From Sulfurimonas sp. (GTDB lineage Bacteria > Campylobacterota > Campylobacteria > Campylobacterales > Sulfurimonadaceae), in the NCBI GenBank assembly GCA_027047745.1, contig JALTUB010000376.1, positions 1 to 28,242 of the forward strand: a DNA stretch of 28,242 nt. The letters run 5' to 3'. This document shows positions 16,251 to 24,905 of this stretch, piece after piece; position 1 is the first letter of the stretch, and each line of letters opens with the position of its first letter. The notes below the pieces were generated by a model. It was not told the origin of the DNA, did not search any database, and worked only from the letters and a program-made list of their open reading frames with translations. The position numbers were made by a program, and so were the translations under genes.

Positions 16251-17561
16251 ATGAAAAATAAAAAATTTATAACACTTGGTTTTGCATCTGCAACTGTTGC
16301 CTTAACACTTCTTCTATCTTCAAACCTTTTTGGTGAAGCTAGTGTAAAGTCTTCACAAAAGACAAGACTAGAGTCTTATGCAAAATTCACAAAGGTACTC
16401 GACATTGTTGAGAAGTATGATGTTGATAAGATAACAGTTGAGGAACTTATAGATAAAGCACTTGATGGGATGATGAAAAATCTTGATGCGCACTCAGACT
16501 ATATGAAAGAAAAAGATTATAAAAATCTTCAAGTTCAAACAAAGGGTGAATTTGGTGGACTTGGTATCACTGTTGGTATGAAAGATGGTGCTTTAACTGT
16601 TATATCTCCTATAGAAGGCACTCCAGCAGACAAAGCAGGTTTAAAAGCAGGTGATATTATCCTCAAAATAGATAAAAAATCAACAATCGGCATGACAATA
16701 AATGAAGCCGTTTCACTCATGAGAGGAAAAGTTGGTACGCCTATTGATGTTACAATAGTGCGAAAAGGCGAAATAAAACCACTTAAATTTCATATTGTTC
16801 GTGGAGTTATAACAATCAAGTCTGTTTATTCTAAAAGAATAGGAAAAGATATTTTATATATTAGAGTTACAAGTTTCGATCAAAAAGTTGTTAAAGGTGT
16901 AACTAAAGTAATCAAATCAAATAAAGCTACTACAAAAGGTATCATTCTTGACTTACGAAACAACCCTGGTGGGCTTTTAGACCAAGCTGTTGGTTTAGTT
17001 AATCTTTTTGTAGACAAGGGAACAATTGTTTCTCAAAAAGGAAGATATAAAAGAGATGACAAAACTTACTTTGCATCTTCATCAACAACTCTCACAAAAG
17101 TACCTATGGTAGTTTTAGTAAATGCTGGAAGTGCCAGTGCTTCTGAGATTGTAAGTGGTGCTTTACAGGATGATAAAAGAGCTGTACTTATCGGAGAAAA
17201 TACTTTTGGAAAAGGAAGTGTACAAGTTGTTCTTCCAATCACAAAAAAAGAGGCTATAAAACTAACTATTGCAAGATATTATCTTCCAAGTGGCAGAACT
17301 ATCCAAGCAGTTGGTGTAAAACCAGATATAGTAGTCGCTCCAGGTGAAATAAAAACGCATAAAAATGAGTTTGAAATCAAAGAAGCAGACTTAAAAGAGC
17401 ATCTTAAAAAGGAACTTGCAAAAGTTGATGGCAAAAAGAGTGATAAAAAAGCTGATAAAAAAGCAAAAAAAGATATAATTACGCCAGAAATGCTAGACAA
17501 TGATATACAGCTAAAAGAAGCTGTTGATGTTATAAAAGCTTTAATAATCATAAAAGGATAA
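16251..17561 (+). CDS. ctpA: Carboxy-terminal processing protease (S41 family)
   Basis: A 436-residue exported serine protease that trims or degrades periplasmic proteins from the C-terminus. It has a signal-anchor segment (about 6-28), an N-terminal cap, a PDZ domain (about 100-185) and the S41 catalytic core. The catalytic dyad is S296 in G-S-A-S-A-S-E and K321 in F-G-K-G-S, with the 25-residue spacing known from E. coli Prc. A lysine-rich stretch of K-K-x-D-K-K type (about 385-408) precedes the C-terminus. The start is set at 16251 because the signal segment follows directly and a GGA motif precedes it; an upstream in-frame GTG at 16197 lies before the promoter box. Six bases separate it from purC, the conserved Campylobacterota arrangement as I recall it. 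Confidence 0.94.
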   Translation: MKNKKFITLGFASATVALTLLLSSNLFGEASVKSSQKTRLESYAKFTKVLDIVEKYDVDKITVEELIDKALDGMMKNLDAHSDYMKEKDYKNLQVQTKGEFGGLGITVGMKDGALTVISPIEGTPADKAGLKAGDIILKIDKKSTIGMTINEAVSLMRGKVGTPIDVTIVRKGEIKPLKFHIVRGVITIKSVYSKRIGKDILYIRVTSFDQKVVKGVTKVIKSNKATTKGIILDLRNNPGGLLDQAVGLVNLFVDKGTIVSQKGRYKRDDKTYFASSSTTLTKVPMVVLVNAGSASASEIVSGALQDDKRAVLIGENTFGKGSVQVVLPITKKEAIKLTIARYYLPSGRTIQAVGVKPDIVVAPGEIKTHKNEFEIKEADLKEHLKKELAKVDGKKSDKKADKKAKKDIITPEMLDNDIQLKEAVDVIKALIIIKG

Positions 17562-17567
17562 ACCTTA

Positions 17568-18281
17568 ATGGAAAAAAGAGAGTTACTTTACGAGGGAAAA
17601 GCAAAAAGACTGTTTTTAACAGATGATGAAAACTTGGTTATTTCAGAGTTTAAAGATGATTTGACTGCGTTTAATGGTGAGAAAAAATCAAGTGAAGCTG
17701 GAAAAGGTGCTTTAAACAACAAGATTTCGACTGAACTTTTTAAACTTTTAGAAAGTCATGGCATCCCAACTCATTTTGTGAAAATGATGGATGATAACCA
17801 TATGCTTCACACAAAAGTTGATGTTATTTTGATAGAAGTTATCGTAAGAAATATCGCAACGGGAAGCTTAACTCGTAACCTTGGCATAGAAGATGGAACT
17901 AAACTACCTTTTACACTTGTAGAGTTTGATTATAAAAATGATGAGCTAGGTGATCCAAAACTAAATGACCAACATGCACTAATACTAGGGCTTGTTGATT
18001 ATCAAGATGAGCTTGATAAACTTAGAAGAATGGCAAGAGAGATAAATGATATACTTTTACCTTATTTTGCAGACAAAGGTTTAAACCTTGTGGACTTTAA
18101 ACTAGAGTTTGGAAAAGACAAAGATGGAAATATCATCTTAGTTGATGAAATATCCCCTGATAATTGTCGTTTTTGGGATGTAGAGAGTGGCGAAAAGATG
18201 GATAAAGATAGATTTCGTCAAGGTCTTGGTGGGCTTACAGTCGCTTATGAACAAGTGTTAAATAGAATTTTAGGAAAATAA
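17568..18281 (+). CDS. purC: Phosphoribosylaminoimidazole-succinocarboxamide synthase
   Basis: A 237-residue SAICAR synthetase joining CAIR with aspartate using ATP, a step of de novo purine synthesis. The N-terminal Y-E-G-K-A-K-R signature is at residues 8-14. The conserved R-N-I-A-T-G-S block is in the middle, and V-D-F-K-L-E-F-G with D-E-I-S-P-D lies in the C-terminal half. Length is standard for the bacterial monofunctional enzyme. It starts six bases after ctpA with an AAAAGGA site and is followed three bases later by purS, so it is in the ctpA-pur operon. Confidence 0.97.
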   Translation: MEKRELLYEGKAKRLFLTDDENLVISEFKDDLTAFNGEKKSSEAGKGALNNKISTELFKLLESHGIPTHFVKMMDDNHMLHTKVDVILIEVIVRNIATGSLTRNLGIEDGTKLPFTLVEFDYKNDELGDPKLNDQHALILGLVDYQDELDKLRRMAREINDILLPYFADKGLNLVDFKLEFGKDKDGNIILVDEISPDNCRFWDVESGEKMDKDRFRQGLGGLTVAYEQVLNRILGK

Positions 18282-18284
18282 TCA

Positions 18285-18524
18285 ATGAAAGCAATAGTAA
18301 ATATATCTCTTAAAGCAGGTGTTTTAGATTCTCAAGGTAAAGCAGTTCACCATGCTTTAGACTCACTTGATTTTTCTGGAGTTAATGATGTTCGTATTGG
18401 AAAGCAAGTTGTTTTACAATTAGACACAGAAGATAAAACAAAAGCCATGAGCGATGTTACTAAAATGTGTGAAGAACTTCTTGCAAATACTGTTATAGAA
18501 GATTACGAGATAGAGTTGGTATAA
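18285..18524 (+). CDS. purS: Phosphoribosylformylglycinamidine synthase subunit PurS
   Basis: A 79-residue subunit that bridges PurQ and the small form of PurL in FGAM synthase. The pattern fits PurS: an N-terminal beta strand (V-N-I-S-L-K), D-S-Q-G-K-A, V-R-I-G-K and a C-terminal strand ending Y-E-I-E-L-V. Its presence shows the organism uses the three-part PurS/PurQ/PurL enzyme. Its stop overlaps the purQ start (TAATG), so expression is probably coupled at equal ratio. purL is not in this window. Confidence 0.95.
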   Translation: MKAIVNISLKAGVLDSQGKAVHHALDSLDFSGVNDVRIGKQVVLQLDTEDKTKAMSDVTKMCEELLANTVIEDYEIELV

Positions 18525-19195
18525 TGAAAGTTTCTATTCTCCAATTTCCTGGAACAAACTGTGAGCATGACACTCAACACGCTTTTGAAGAGCTAGGTGC
18601 TACAACTGAGATAGTATGGCACAAAGATGAAAATATCCCATCAGATACAGACTTATTAGTAGTGGCTGGTGGTTTCTCTTATGGTGATTATCTAAGAAGT
18701 GGTGCTATTGCAAAATTTTCTCCTATCATGAAGGCTGTTAGCACTTATGCAAACAGTGGTGGAAAAGTTTTAGGCATCTGTAATGGTTTTCAAGTTTTAA
18801 CAGAAACTGGGCTTCTTCCTGGTGTACTTAAACGAAATGATGGTCTTCATTTTATTTCAAAACATCACCATCTTAAAGTTGCGAACAATGATAATGTCTT
18901 TTTAGAAGAGCTTAACAATGGTGATGTAGTAAATATCCCTATCGCTCATCATGATGGCAACTATTTCGTTAATAAAGATACTCTTAAAGAGCTATATGAC
19001 AACAATCAAGTTTTACTTACCTACACAGATGAAGAGGGAAATATTAAAAATCCAAATGGAAGTGTTGATTCTATTGCTGGTGTTTGTAACAAAGAAAAAA
19101 ATGTATTTGGACTTATGCCTCACCCTGAAAGAGCTATGGAAGTGCTACTTGGTTCTGATGATGGTATAAAAATGCTAAAAGGCTTTTTTAAATAA
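18524..19195 (+). CDS. purQ: Phosphoribosylformylglycinamidine synthase subunit PurQ (glutaminase)
   Basis: A 223-residue class I glutamine amidotransferase that supplies ammonia to FGAM synthase. The catalytic triad is visible: nucleophile C86 in L-G-I-C-N-G-F-Q, and H200 and E202 in M-P-H-P-E-R. The N-terminal F-P-G-T-N-C-E and G-G-F-S-Y-G-D-Y-L-R blocks are characteristic of PurQ. It starts on the purS stop codon and is followed two bases after its own stop by the SH3-protein gene. Confidence 0.97.
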   Translation: MKVSILQFPGTNCEHDTQHAFEELGATTEIVWHKDENIPSDTDLLVVAGGFSYGDYLRSGAIAKFSPIMKAVSTYANSGGKVLGICNGFQVLTETGLLPGVLKRNDGLHFISKHHHLKVANNDNVFLEELNNGDVVNIPIAHHDGNYFVNKDTLKELYDNNQVLLTYTDEEGNIKNPNGSVDSIAGVCNKEKNVFGLMPHPERAMEVLLGSDDGIKMLKGFFK

Positions 19196-19197
19196 CT

Positions 19198-20241
19198 ATG
19201 AGATACCTTTTATTAACTCTTTTATTGACTCTTTCCTTATTTGCTGAGAAGGTTATATATCTTAGCTATGATGAAGTTCCACCAAGAGTTATAAAGGGTC
19301 AAATATCCTCTTTTACTATCAAATCAATATCTACAGTTAGTGATTTTCCAGATGTAAAATATGAATTATCAAATAGTAATGGTATTAAAATATTAGATGA
19401 TTTTCCTTTGCGTGATTCTAAGGGAAAATATTTTTATGATACATTTCATTTTTTAGTAACTAGCAAATATGCAAAACTACCTGATATTAATGCCTCATTG
19501 ATTGGGACTGAAGATTATGACTCTTCTATACTAAAGGGTTCTCCTTTAGATGTTATCACGCTAAACCCCAAGAAAAACTTTTCAAATGTTATTGCAAACT
19601 ATATGGAGTTAGTGGAGTATAAAACCACAGACTACGATAGAACACACAATATCGCTATCTTTGTTCTATCTGCCATAAACTCAAACATCAAGGCAATGCA
19701 TTTTGAAAATATCAATAAACAAGGTGTAGAATCAGTATCTGAATCTTATGATGAATCAAAAATCACTTACTATGTTGTACTTGACAAAGCGATAAAAGAG
19801 TTCTCTTTCTCTTACTTTAACTTATCCAAAAATAAGTTTGAAATGATACATATACCCATCGTTGTTGTAGATGATAGTGTTGTAACACAGAGTGATTTAA
19901 AACCAATAGATCAATCTCATCAACTTCTAAAAATAGAAATTGCTGCTGCAATATCATTTATTGCATTTTTGTTTATTCTTTGGAGAAAAAAGTATATATA
20001 TCTAATTTTCATACTGCTTCCTATCGCTTATATAGCCTATACTTGGGTTCCACAAAAAGATATTTGTATAAAAAAAGGCTCTCAAATTCATCTACTTCCA
20101 GTAGATAATGGCACTATATTTGAAACAACTCCAAATAAGTATAAACTACAAAAAGAGGGTAGTGTTAAGGGCTATGTAAAAGTAAAATTAAAAAATGACA
20201 AAATAGGTTGGGTTAAAAATGAAGATATTTGCTCATATTAA
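19198..20241 (+). CDS. Envelope protein with signal peptide, two membrane helices and C-terminal SH3-like domain
   Basis: The 347-residue protein has a signal peptide (about 1-16) and an all-beta periplasmic part to about residue 240. A pair of hydrophobic helices (about 244-261 and 264-283) is followed by a C-terminal segment of about 60 residues that reads like a bacterial SH3 domain, ending G-W-V-K-N-E-D-I-C. The layout is reminiscent of BatD-type proteins but I cannot assign a family. C. jejuni, as I recall, has an uncharacterised gene at this position, downstream of purQ. It starts two bases after purQ and its end overlaps plsC by 23 bases, so it is embedded in the operon. A cell-wall-related role is suggested only by the SH3 domain. 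Confidence 0.75.
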   Translation: MRYLLLTLLLTLSLFAEKVIYLSYDEVPPRVIKGQISSFTIKSISTVSDFPDVKYELSNSNGIKILDDFPLRDSKGKYFYDTFHFLVTSKYAKLPDINASLIGTEDYDSSILKGSPLDVITLNPKKNFSNVIANYMELVEYKTTDYDRTHNIAIFVLSAINSNIKAMHFENINKQGVESVSESYDESKITYYVVLDKAIKEFSFSYFNLSKNKFEMIHIPIVVVDDSVVTQSDLKPIDQSHQLLKIEIAAAISFIAFLFILWRKKYIYLIFILLPIAYIAYTWVPQKDICIKKGSQIHLLPVDNGTIFETTPNKYKLQKEGSVKGYVKVKLKNDKIGWVKNEDICSY

Positions 20242-20908
20242 TTGGTTTATTGCAACCACAATAATCTTTATAGGACTTACTTTTTCTATTGTCTTTTATT
20301 TTATAATACCAAGACCTTATGCTAGAAAAACATCTGCTTGGTTCATTAGACTAACTATCTTTTTTCGTACTACTATAAAAGGTAATCCTGATAACAATGC
20401 TCAGATGTTTTTAATCAACCATCAGAGTGATTTAGATATTGGAGTTATGGAGACAAGCACACATCTTGATTTGGCTTGGGTTGCAAAAAAAGCACTTTTT
20501 GATGTTCCATTTTTTGGTCTTGCTATGAGTCTTCCAGAAGATATTGAAGTTGAGAGAGAGAGCAAGACATCACTTGTAAAACTTCTTCATGCTGCAAAAG
20601 ATAGACTTGGTAAAAAAAGAGTTATAACTATGTTTCCAGAAGGCACTCGCTCTAAAACGGGAAGAATGTTACCGTTTAAATCTGGTGCGAAAGTTATAGC
20701 TGATAAATATGAACTTAGAGTGCAACCTATAGTTCTTGTTGATACTATAGGATGCTATGATATTAAACGATTTTACTATATGCCAAAAAATATTACAGTT
20801 GTATATATGGACTCTTTTATAGCAGATAAAAGAGATAAAAAATGGTTAAGTAACTTAAGAATTAAAATGCAAAAGGTTTATGATGATGAGTTGGCAAAAA
20901 ACATATAA
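20219..20908 (+). CDS. plsC: 1-acyl-sn-glycerol-3-phosphate acyltransferase
   Basis: A 229-residue membrane-associated enzyme that adds the second acyl chain to lysophosphatidic acid. There is an N-terminal membrane segment (about 9-31). The catalytic H-x4-D is at H68 to D73 (N-H-Q-S-D-L-D) and the glycerol-phosphate-binding F-P-E-G-T-R-S at 139-145, with the correct order and spacing. The ATG lies inside the end of the SH3-protein gene (23-base overlap). A later start would remove the membrane anchor, so the overlap is probably real. Confidence 0.93.
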   Translation: MKIFAHINWFIATTIIFIGLTFSIVFYFIIPRPYARKTSAWFIRLTIFFRTTIKGNPDNNAQMFLINHQSDLDIGVMETSTHLDLAWVAKKALFDVPFFGLAMSLPEDIEVERESKTSLVKLLHAAKDRLGKKRVITMFPEGTRSKTGRMLPFKSGAKVIADKYELRVQPIVLVDTIGCYDIKRFYYMPKNITVVYMDSFIADKRDKKWLSNLRIKMQKVYDDELAKNI

Positions 20909-20919
20909 GGAATATTCAT

Positions 20920-21255
20920 ATGCATAAATATCTAGGAAAGAAGAAAGTACTCAGAATCTATATAGACACAATGGATAAGCATCAAGGCAAACCTCTTTGG
21001 GAAGAAATCTTAAAAAAAGTAAAAGAAGAAGGTCTTGCTGGTGCAAGCGTTTTTAAAGGTGTTGCTGGAATTGGTGCATTTGCAGAGTTAAGAAGTTTTA
21101 ATGTCTGGTCAATCGCTCAAGTTCTGCCACTTATTGTAGAAATTATTGACAATGAAGAAAAAATAGTTGACTTTATTGATTGTTTAGACGAGATTGTGGA
21201 CGAAGGACTCATTACCATGAGCGATACACAAGTTATAAAATATAAGCACAAATAA
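20920..21255 (+). CDS. DUF190 family protein, PII-like, partner of CrcB
   Basis: A 111-residue soluble protein of the DUF190 family, which is often found next to crcB and is thought to have a PII-like fold. The recognisable part is the start L-R-I-Y-I-D-T-x-D-K, then P-L-W-E-E-I-L and the loop A-S-V-F-K-G-V-A-G-I-G. A good AAGGA site precedes the ATG. The stop overlaps the crcB start by one base (TAATG), so the pair is coupled. A regulatory role on the fluoride channel is plausible from this constant association but not shown. In C. jejuni, as I recall it, plsC is followed directly by crcB, so this gene may be an addition to that order. Confidence 0.85.
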   Translation: MHKYLGKKKVLRIYIDTMDKHQGKPLWEEILKKVKEEGLAGASVFKGVAGIGAFAELRSFNVWSIAQVLPLIVEIIDNEEKIVDFIDCLDEIVDEGLITMSDTQVIKYKHK

Positions 21256-21638
21256 TGAATTTAACTTTACTTTTTTATATTGGTGCTGGTGGTTTTTTTG
21301 GTGCTATTTCTCGATTTCTTATAGCAGCAAATATTCAAAAACTCTCAAGCAGTTTTTTTCCTATTGGTACTTTAAGTGTTAATGTCATTGGTAGTTTTAT
21401 TATCGGTTTTGCAGCTATGTTTTTTGCACAAACTGTTCAACCTGAGTATAAAGCTTTTGTTATCACAGGTTTTTTAGGTGCTTTAACTACATTTTCTACC
21501 TTCTCTTTAGAAAATGTAAACATGCTTCAAAATGATGAATTTTTTAAAGTAGGCGTGAATATTTTTTTAAATGTAACATTAAGCATAACTGCTACACTTA
21601 TAGCAGTTATACTATTTAAAAGAATTTATTCACTTTAA
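21255..21638 (+). CDS. crcB: Fluoride ion channel/exporter CrcB (Fluc)
   Basis: A 127-residue four-helix membrane protein that works as an antiparallel dimer to let fluoride leave the cell. Family blocks are visible: G-A-G-G-F-F-G-A-x-S-R-F in helix 1, N-V-I-G-S-F in helix 2 and G-F-L-G-A-L-T-T-F-S-T-F-S in helix 3. Length is typical. No fluoride riboswitch was recognised before this gene, DUF190 or the operon start. Its stop codon adjoins the hairpin of a shared terminator. Confidence 0.93.
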   Translation: MNLTLLFYIGAGGFFGAISRFLIAANIQKLSSSFFPIGTLSVNVIGSFIIGFAAMFFAQTVQPEYKAFVITGFLGALTTFSTFSLENVNMLQNDEFFKVGVNIFLNVTLSITATLIAVILFKRIYSL

Positions 21639-21656
21639 AAACAGAGACTGTTTTTT
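21637..21656. terminator. Compact bidirectional terminator between crcB and the RND operon
   Basis: AAAAACAG (21637-21644), loop AGA and CTGTTTTT (21648-21655) form an eight-pair hairpin with A-run and T-run on its two sides, so it can act on both strands. It overlaps the stop codons of both convergent genes. The stem has only two G-C pairs, so efficiency may be modest. Confidence 0.55.
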
Positions 21657-23340
21657 AGATAGATTTTGTACTGTCCATCAAAACAGGTATAAAAATCAAA
21701 GAGACAATCACGGCTGCAATAGTTCCAGATATAAGAGCAACACCTAAACCACCAAATACAGGGTCAGTTGTAAGAAGTGCAGAACCTAGGATGATAGCTA
21801 TAGCTGTTAGCATAATAGGCTTAGCACGAGTAGCACTCGCCTTTGCAACTGCTCTTCTTTTCTCTATACCACTTTTTATAAGACCCTGAGCAAAATCAAC
21901 CATCAGCAGAGAGTTCCTTGAACTAATCCCCATAAGAGCAATAAAACCGATAAGCGATGTTGCAGTTAAAAAGAATGTCTCAGTGGTAAATATATCAGCA
22001 ACCCAATGCCCAACTATTACACCAATGATAGATAAAAAACTTCCACCTAAGATAATCCCACTAATGGCAAATGATTTATAGTAAATAACAAATACGATGA
22101 AGATAAGCACAAGAGCAGCTATAAATGCACTACCCAAGTCTCTAAAAGTATCAAGTGTTACTTTCATCTCTCCATCCCATCTTACAAGAAACTTATCTCC
22201 TGTGAGTTTGTTTGTTAATTTCAAATCAAACATATAAGTGCTAAGACCTAATTGTTCCTCAACATCATACTGAGTGCTAAAGAGTTCTATCATAGTTTGT
22301 CTTGCGTCTAGTAGTGGATATACTTGACTAACCATATCAGTATTGGCAGTTACATTTACCATGGTTTTTAAATCTTTATGATATATCATAGGATTAGATT
22401 CTGATTTTTCTATGCTTACAACTTCAGTTAAAGGAATCATCAGTCCTTGCTTGTTCATTAGTTTTAAAGAACTAAGTTTTATCTGTAAGTTTTCCAATGT
22501 ATTACTATCTAAGCTACGGGATTTATCATTAAGTCTTACAAAGATAGGTATCTGTTGGTTTGCATGTTGTGTACTCTTAACTGCTACATCTGAGCCTTCT
22601 AAAGCTAGATATAAAATTTTATTGATTTGCTCAACACTTAGTCCACTTTTTGTTATCTTATCTGTATTTAGTTTTAATTTATACTCATCATGAGTACGAT
22701 TTGCCATGATGTCTATATCTACTAAACCATCAGTAATGGCAAGCACAGTTGCAACCTGCTTTGATATATCATTTATCTCATCACTATTATCTCCATATAC
22801 CTCAACAACAACAGGGGCAAGCATTGGAGGACCTGATGGCATCTCTATAAATTTAATTGTTGTAGGTTTACTCATATCTTGACAGCTCTCTTGAATGATG
22901 GGTCTAAGTCTATGCACTATATCAAATGACTTCTCTTTTCTCTTATGTTTATTTGTTAGATTTACAACTATCTCGGCAAATTGTTGACCTTTTTTTAAAG
23001 CACTACCTTTAACAAGTCCAGCATAATCAAGAGGTGCACCCTCGCCTAAGTAAGTTTCCATATCTGTAACATCTTTTTCTTTACTTAGTATATTTGTAAC
23101 ACACTCTGAGACTTTTTTTGTCTGTTCAACAGAACTTCCTTTAAGTGTATCTATGTAAACACTAAAAGTATCTGCACTCTTACTTGGAAGCATTTTCACT
23201 AAAACTGCCTCGTATGGTATCATCATGATAGAACCAACCAAAGATAGCATAACAACTGCAACAACCAAAAGTTTTTTAGATGGACTATTTAAAATATTGT
23301 ATATAAAATTTTCAAATTTACTTGTTTGAATATCGCTCAT
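21655..23340 (-). CDS. RND efflux transporter, C-terminal half
   Basis: The 561-residue protein corresponds to the second half of an AcrB-type RND pump. It has one membrane segment (about 37-56), a large periplasmic part (about 60-385) and five further helices to the C-terminus. The TM10-like block reads G-I-S-S-R-N-S-L-L-M-V-D-F; an R stands where AcrB has the proton-relay lysine, as in many relatives. The periplasmic G-P-P-M-L-A-P motif is also typical. It has its own ATG with a GGAG site lying in the last codons of the N-terminal half, and it is in a different reading frame with a two-base gap. This is therefore an organised split, not a single frameshift. The two halves should assemble in the inner membrane. 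The substrate cannot be told. Confidence 0.85.
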   Translation of the reverse strand: MSDIQTSKFENFIYNILNSPSKKLLVVAVVMLSLVGSIMMIPYEAVLVKMLPSKSADTFSVYIDTLKGSSVEQTKKVSECVTNILSKEKDVTDMETYLGEGAPLDYAGLVKGSALKKGQQFAEIVVNLTNKHKRKEKSFDIVHRLRPIIQESCQDMSKPTTIKFIEMPSGPPMLAPVVVEVYGDNSDEINDISKQVATVLAITDGLVDIDIMANRTHDEYKLKLNTDKITKSGLSVEQINKILYLALEGSDVAVKSTQHANQQIPIFVRLNDKSRSLDSNTLENLQIKLSSLKLMNKQGLMIPLTEVVSIEKSESNPMIYHKDLKTMVNVTANTDMVSQVYPLLDARQTMIELFSTQYDVEEQLGLSTYMFDLKLTNKLTGDKFLVRWDGEMKVTLDTFRDLGSAFIAALVLIFIVFVIYYKSFAISGIILGGSFLSIIGVIVGHWVADIFTTETFFLTATSLIGFIALMGISSRNSLLMVDFAQGLIKSGIEKRRAVAKASATRAKPIMLTAIAIILGSALLTTDPVFGGLGVALISGTIAAVIVSLIFIPVLMDSTKSI

Positions 23341-23342
23341 GA

Positions 23343-24905
23343 TTATTTCTCCATCTTCAATAATTTTTTACTTAAATATGGAACAAATATATAAGCGACA
23401 ACAAGTGAAGCTATAAGTGCAACAGGAACATTTAAGGGGATAGGTTTCATAAAACTTCCCATCATTCCTCCAACAAATATCATAGGTACGATAGTTAGTA
23501 CAATAGCTAGTGTTGCAACATTTGTCGGTCCACCTGTTTCATCTGTTGCTTTTATAAGTAAAATATCCATAGAATCATGTTTTATCTTATCATCATGAAG
23601 ATGTCTATGAATATTTTCAATAACAATAATACCAGCATCAACCAGCAAACCAAGAGATAGTAAGAAAGCAAAAAGTGTAATTCTGTTGATAGTTTGTCCA
23701 CTAATATATGCAACAAACAAGGTTATAGCTAAAATAGCAGGAATAGTAAAAGTAACTATCAAAGACTCTCTCCAACCTAAAAAGACAATCAACATAACAA
23801 AGATAATAGCAATAGTAATCACAATATGATGAATAAGATCATTAACAGCAACATCTGCTCTTTTCCCATAGTCTCTTGTTATTTTATAAGATATTCCTTG
23901 TTTTTCAAGTTCAGCTTTTTGCCCTTTTAAATACTCTTTTATCTCATCAGATACACTAACTGCATTTGTTCCTGCTAGTTTTGCTACCGTTAAGGTAATT
24001 TGATTATATGTTTTTCTATCTTTTGTGATAATTGTTGCACTCTGTTTATTTTGTATATTCACCCCATCACTTACATCTGCTATATCTTTTAGATAAATTG
24101 GACTTCCCATATACTCTGCTACTATTATATTTTTAACATCTTTTACAGAACTCAAAACATCTTTAAGTGCGATAATTACCAAATCGTTTGATTTTGTTTT
24201 TGCTTTAACATTTGGTGTCCTAACAGCCACATCTTTTATACTTTTAACAACCTGCCCTAAAGAGAGATGATAACCATCAAGCCTATTAACATCTACACTT
24301 ACATTGTACTGCTCTTTTTTCTCACCCTTTAAGCCAGTTTTTGAAACATTATCTAAAGCATTAATACTTAGTTCCATAGCATAAATTGTTGCCAGATATT
24401 TTTTATATGAAACAGTGTTATCTTTTTGATAAAAAGCAATATCCACTATGGGGATACTTATATCAATATCAAATGGCTTAATGATTGGCTTCATTACATC
24501 TTTTGGCATTTCATCCATATTTTGCATAATCTTATCATATAGTTTCAAGTTTGATATTTCTCTATCTTCGCCGATACGATATACTACATTTACAACTGAG
24601 GCATTTGGCATACTCACAGAGTATATATGTTTAACTCCTGAAATCTCACGAAGTTTTTTTTCTAGTGGCTCTGTTACAACCTTACAAACCTCTTTTGGTT
24701 TAAGTCCAGGAGCAGGAACTATAATACTCCCCGCACTAATCTCTATCTTAGGGTTTTCTTCTCTTGGCATAAGTTGAAGCGCTATAATTCCAAGAGATAT
24801 GATAAAAACTGCTAAAACAAGAGTCAAGGGGTTTATCAAGAAGTTTTTTGCTAATGCCCCCGCACTATTAGTAGTTTCTATTTTTGATATTTCTTCTTCA
24901 CTCAT
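23343..24905 (-). CDS. RND efflux transporter, N-terminal half
   Basis: The 520-residue protein matches the first half of an RND pump: TM1 (about 23-45), a periplasmic domain (about 46-365) and TM2-TM6 to the end. The TM4-like helix contains L-V-D423-A-G-I-I-V-I-E430-N, so there is a single aspartate plus a glutamate instead of the two adjacent aspartates of AcrB. Together the halves (520 + 561) equal a normal RND length of about 1050-1080. It follows the membrane fusion protein with no gap (stop at 24906, start at 24905) and is two bases ahead of the C-terminal half. No outer-membrane TolC-type gene is in the operon, so one encoded elsewhere would be needed. Confidence 0.88.
   Translation of the reverse strand: MSEEEISKIETTNSAGALAKNFLINPLTLVLAVFIISLGIIALQLMPREENPKIEISAGSIIVPAPGLKPKEVCKVVTEPLEKKLREISGVKHIYSVSMPNASVVNVVYRIGEDREISNLKLYDKIMQNMDEMPKDVMKPIIKPFDIDISIPIVDIAFYQKDNTVSYKKYLATIYAMELSINALDNVSKTGLKGEKKEQYNVSVDVNRLDGYHLSLGQVVKSIKDVAVRTPNVKAKTKSNDLVIIALKDVLSSVKDVKNIIVAEYMGSPIYLKDIADVSDGVNIQNKQSATIITKDRKTYNQITLTVAKLAGTNAVSVSDEIKEYLKGQKAELEKQGISYKITRDYGKRADVAVNDLIHHIVITIAIIFVMLIVFLGWRESLIVTFTIPAILAITLFVAYISGQTINRITLFAFLLSLGLLVDAGIIVIENIHRHLHDDKIKHDSMDILLIKATDETGGPTNVATLAIVLTIVPMIFVGGMMGSFMKPIPLNVPVALIASLVVAYIFVPYLSKKLLKMEK

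Noticed and set aside
23335..23350. RND split explained as a simple frameshift pseudogene
   Set aside because: The second half has its own ATG and a well-spaced GGAG, and both halves are complete with six membrane helices, so functional half-genes are more likely; a sequence error is not fully excluded.
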